Source of the DNA: Larus michahellis
Taxonomy: Eukaryota; Chordata; Aves; Charadriiformes; Laridae
Direction: 5' to 3'
NCBI RefSeq assembly: GCF_964199755.1
Contig: NC_133898.1
Span: 131,860,553 to 131,924,552 of the forward strand
Length of the DNA stretch: 64,000 nt
Shown here: positions 61,102 to 64,000 of the stretch, one piece after another
Numbering within the stretch: position 1 is the stretch's first letter
Layout: every line of letters starts with the position of its first letter
Made by a program: the position numbers and the translations under genes
The notes under the pieces: model-generated
What the model was told of the DNA's origin: nothing
The model's database searches: none
The model's input: only the letters and a program-made list of their open reading frames with translations

Positions 61102-61107
61102 TTTATT
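61102..61107 (-). terminator. Polyadenylation signal of the minus-strand kinase
   Basis: TTTATT on the plus strand, that is AATAAA on the minus, 64 nt after the kinase stop at 61171-61173. It implies a very short 3' UTR. Confidence 0.75.
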
Positions 61108-61170
61108 GCCCCCCCCCCGGTGTCGCCCCGTCGCAGGGGAGGGGGCACGGCCGGGGGGGTCCCGCTGCCC

Positions 61171-63123
61171 TCAGAAATCCTCGTCCCAGCCCGAGAACTC
61201 GTCCTCCGCCGGCGTGCGGTCCACCGAGAAACGCTTGAAGTTGACGTAGGGGGGGCCCTGGGTGGTGGTGGGGGGGGGGGACACACGGGGTCAGAGCTCC
61301 TCCAGCCCCCCCCGCCGCCAGCACCCACACGACCCCCCCCCTCACCTCCTTGATGAGGCGCAGGGTGGGCGCCTCCAGCTGCCGCAGCGAGAGCTTCTGC
61401 CACTTCAGGGCTCCGAACCACCTGGGGGGGGGATGCGAGGGGGCTGCAGGAGGGGCCGGGGGGGGCACAGACACCCCCCACCCCCCCACAACCTCCTCCC
61501 CCCCCCCCCCCAGCCCTTACCTGTGCTTCTTGATGCCGCGGATGCCGCTGGCCGTGTTCCCCAGGCGCTGCCCTGGACGGCGCCTGCAAGGGGATGGGAG
61601 GGGGCAGGGGATGGGGGGGGACACCCCCTGCACCCCCCGCACACCGGGGTGCAGTGACGTACCCGGGGGACACCCCCCCCCATGGACACCGGGGTGCAGG
61701 GCCGTGACAACACACCTGTGGGGGACCTCTGTGCACCCCAGGGTGCAGCCATGAACCCAGGGGGGACCCCCCCTCCCCACACCCCAGGGTGTCGTGACGC
61801 CCCCGGGGCACCCAAGTGCCTCCCGGCCCTGCCCGGGGCACCCCCCCCGTACCCCCCCACCTGCAGAGCTTGCTGATGAGGGAGCAGGCGGCCTCCCCGA
61901 GGAAGGCGGGGAAGGAGAAGACGCCGTCCAGGATGCGGCTGTAGATCTGCCGGGGGTCCGCGCTGTGGAAGGGGGGCCTGCGGGGCGCGGGAGGTGGGCA
62001 CTCGCCGGGCGGGGGGGGTCCCAGGCGGCCCCGGGGGGGGGGGTGTGGGGGGGGTGCGTACTCACCTGCCCACCAGCAGCTCGAAGGCCAGGATGCCCAG
62101 CATCCAGAAGTCGACGGCGAAGTCGTGGCCCTCCTGGCGCAGCATCTCGGGCGCCAGGTACTCGGGGGTCCCGCAGAAGGAGAAGCTCTTCTCCCCCCGC
62201 CCCAGCTCCTTGGCGAAGCCGAAGTCCACCTGCGCCCGCCGGCGCCGTCAGCCAGCGCAGACCCCCCCCCCCGCCCCCCACCTCGACCCCCGCTGCCCCC
62301 TCCCTGGGCTGCCGCCACGGTACCAGCTTGACGTAGCCGCGCCGGTCCAGCATGAGGTTCTCGGGCTTCAGGTCGCGGTAGACGATGCCGCGTCCGTGCA
62401 GGTACTCGAGGGCCTCCACCACGCAGGCGCAGCAGAACACGGCCAGCGGCTCCTCAAAGCAGCGCCTGCACGGCAGGGACACGCGGCTGCATGGCACGGC
62501 ATGGCACGGCATGGCACGGCGTGGCACGGCACGGCACGGCATGGCACGGCCATCCACCCCCGCGCTCGCCGCCGGCCCCCCCACCTCTCGCGCAGCTTGG
62601 TCCACAGCTCGCCGCCCTGGCAGAACTCCAGCAGCAGGTAGACGTGTTGCCCGTCCCGGAACGTGCCGAAAAACCTGCCGGCAAAGGGGGGTCGGCGGGA
62701 CCCCGGCACTGCCCCCACCCTGGCGCTGCCCCCCCACCGCCCCCCGCCCCGCTCTCACCCCACGATGAAGGGGCTGCGGCTGCCCGCCAGCACCCGCCGC
62801 TCGGTGCGCACGTGCTCCTGCTGCCGCGTCCGCACCACCCAGTCCTTGCGGATCCGCTTCAGCGCGAAGAGACGCTCCCGGCACCGCACCTGGGCGCGGG
62901 CAGCCATGGGCACCCGGACGGGCGCCGGGATGGGCGCCGGTGGCCGCGGCAGGGGAAGGTTGGGGGCCGGGGGCCGGCTCTCACCAGCTCGACGCAGCCG
63001 AAGCCGCCGGTGCCCAGGACGACGCGCTGGCCCTGCCGCTGCCCCTCCTCGTAGCGCACGGCCACCAGGTCCTCCAGCCGCGCGGGCGCCGGGGGCTGCC
63101 GCAGGCTCGGGGACCCCCAGCCC
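61171..63123 (-). CDS. cGMP-dependent protein kinase-like (PKG family), 5' part outside window
   Basis: AGC-family Ser/Thr kinase. Exons (minus): 63123-62985, 62889-62759, 62674-62585, 62465-62324, 62229-62066, 61977-61861, 61583-61521, 61421-61346, 61257-61171; every phase fits, 336 residues here. Seen in order: Gly loop [11 protein letters not shown], Lys in FALKRI, the PKG hallmark [23 protein letters not shown], catalytic [20 protein letters not shown], activation-loop [16 protein letters not shown], and C-terminus SGWDEDF (PKG1 ends SGWDIDF). All catalytic residues are present. It differs throughout from PRKG1 and PRKG2 as I recall them, so I take it as a third PKG-type paralogue; the name PRKG3 would need phylogeny. 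The cyclic-nucleotide-binding half should lie beyond 64000. It converges on EMILIN1, where human has KHK. Confidence 0.88.
62493..62551. repeat. Decamer tandem repeat in a kinase intron
   Basis: About six copies of 'catggcacgg' and variants, in the 119-bp intron between kinase exons 62465 and 62585. Confidence 0.9.
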
Positions 63124-63419
63124 CTGCGGGTGCGGACCACAGCCCTGCAGCTCCCACCCCGGCGCCGGGGGGCTGCCGACCCCCAACCCTGCCCAGGGCC
63201 CCCCCAGCTCCCAGGGACAGAGACGGGTCCGACCTCACGGACCCACCAGTACCGGGCTGGAGCCATGAGGCTGGGCCACGGGGACACTGCAGCACCCAGA
63301 GGGACAGCAGGGACCCCGTGTCACCCAGACTGACCCTGGGGACCCCCAAACAGGGCGACTCGGTTGACTTGGTCGACTTCGTCTGTCCCCCTCCACTGCC
63401 AACCCACGGCCATGCCTTG

Positions 63420-63840
63420 GGGGCCAGGAGCCAGGACTCATCCCATCCCCATCCTCATCCCATCCCCATCCCATCCTCTCCCCATCCCCATCCCATCCTC
63501 GTCCCATCCCATTACAACCCATCCCCATAACCATCCCATCCCCATCCTCATCCCATCCCATCCCCATCCCATCCCCATCCCCATCCTCATCCCATCCCCA
63601 TCCTCATCCCCATCCCCATCCTCATCCCATCCCATCCCATCCCCATCCCCATCCCCATCATCATCCTCATCCCATCCCAACCCATCCCCATCCCAATCCC
63701 CATCCCATTCCAACCCATCCCCATCCCCATCCCATCCCATCCCCATCCCCATCCTCATCCCCATCCCATCCCATCCCATCCCCATCCCCATCATCATCCT
63801 CACCCCATCCCAACCCATCCTGTCCCATCCCCACCCCATC
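63420..63840. repeat. CCCAT-based minisatellite
   Basis: About 420 bp of CCCATCC, CCCATCCCATCC and CCCATCCTCAT units. It lies upstream of the last visible kinase exon, presumably in an intron. Confidence 0.95.
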
Positions 63841-63850
63841 CCACACTCAC

Positions 63851-63895
63851 TGCTCTGGCTCCTCGGGTCCTGGTCCCTCCGTCTCTGTCGTGTCT
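63851..63895 (-). CDS. Candidate further kinase exon (weak)
   Basis: A 45-nt minus-strand segment bounded by cag acceptor and gtgagtg donor. In the phase needed by the next exon it reads ...ETEGPGPEEPEQ. Too short and low-complexity to be sure; the rest of 63124-64000 shows nothing else coding. Confidence 0.25.
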
Positions 63896-64000
63896 CTGGG
63901 GTGGGCAGGAGCCGGGGGTGTGGGGGCAGTGGGGCAGCCCCCACTCAGCCCCGAGCACCCCACAGCCCCCTCCCCACAGCCCCCTCCCCACAGCCCCCAG

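Noticed and set aside
63420-63840. Regular repeats that might suggest a CRISPR-like array
   Set aside because: Units are CCCATCC simple repeats without unique spacers, in a vertebrate intron.

Overview
This is a vertebrate nuclear window, almost certainly avian and probably from a GC-rich microchromosome. The signs are extreme GC content, dense CpG and C/G runs, short introns, several CR1 LINEs (some ending in ATTCTATG octamer repeats) and many minisatellites. The gene order MAPRE3 - TMEM214 - AGBL5 - OST4(-) - EMILIN1 matches human 2p23.3, so this is a conserved syntenic block. All intron-exon structures below were read by hand from splice sites, reading phase and recalled orthologous proteins; no alignment was run.

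Layout. 1-3.7 kb: MAPRE3 (EB3), complete coding sequence, 280 aa. 3.5-13.3 kb: a U1 snRNA cluster of four identical 164-nt copies (4179-4342 -, 6500-6663 +, 11073-11236 +, 13108-13271 -), each with an octamer/SPH-like distal element 221 bp upstream. It is embedded in an inverted duplication that also copied the end of the MAPRE3 3' UTR, and is interspersed with CR1 and LTR-like repeats. 13.76-27.7 kb: TMEM214, 17 coding exons, 684 aa. 27.7-29.2 kb: an odd intergenic stretch with a perfect 48-bp-arm palindrome, a tRNA-Ala-like sequence and a long alternating purine-pyrimidine tract. 29.2-50.1 kb: AGBL5 (CCP5 deglutamylase), with the catalytic core clear and the C-terminal exons tentative. 50.57-51.1 kb: OST4 on the minus strand, 37 aa. 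51.1-53.2 kb: an intergenic region with five perfect CRE palindromes and minisatellites. 53.2-60.9 kb: EMILIN1, 8 coding exons, 972 aa. 61.1-64 kb, minus strand: the kinase-domain half of a cGMP-dependent protein kinase (PKG)-like gene, convergent with EMILIN1 and running off the right edge. Human EMILIN1 is followed by KHK instead.

Functionally the protein genes are separate housekeeping or cytoskeletal genes: microtubule plus-end binding (MAPRE3), tubulin deglutamylation (AGBL5), ER proteins (TMEM214, OST4), elastic-fibre matrix (EMILIN1) and a kinase. The most notable items are the variant U1 cluster, whose loops I and II differ from the canonical U1-70K and U1A binding sequences, and the additional PKG-type kinase.
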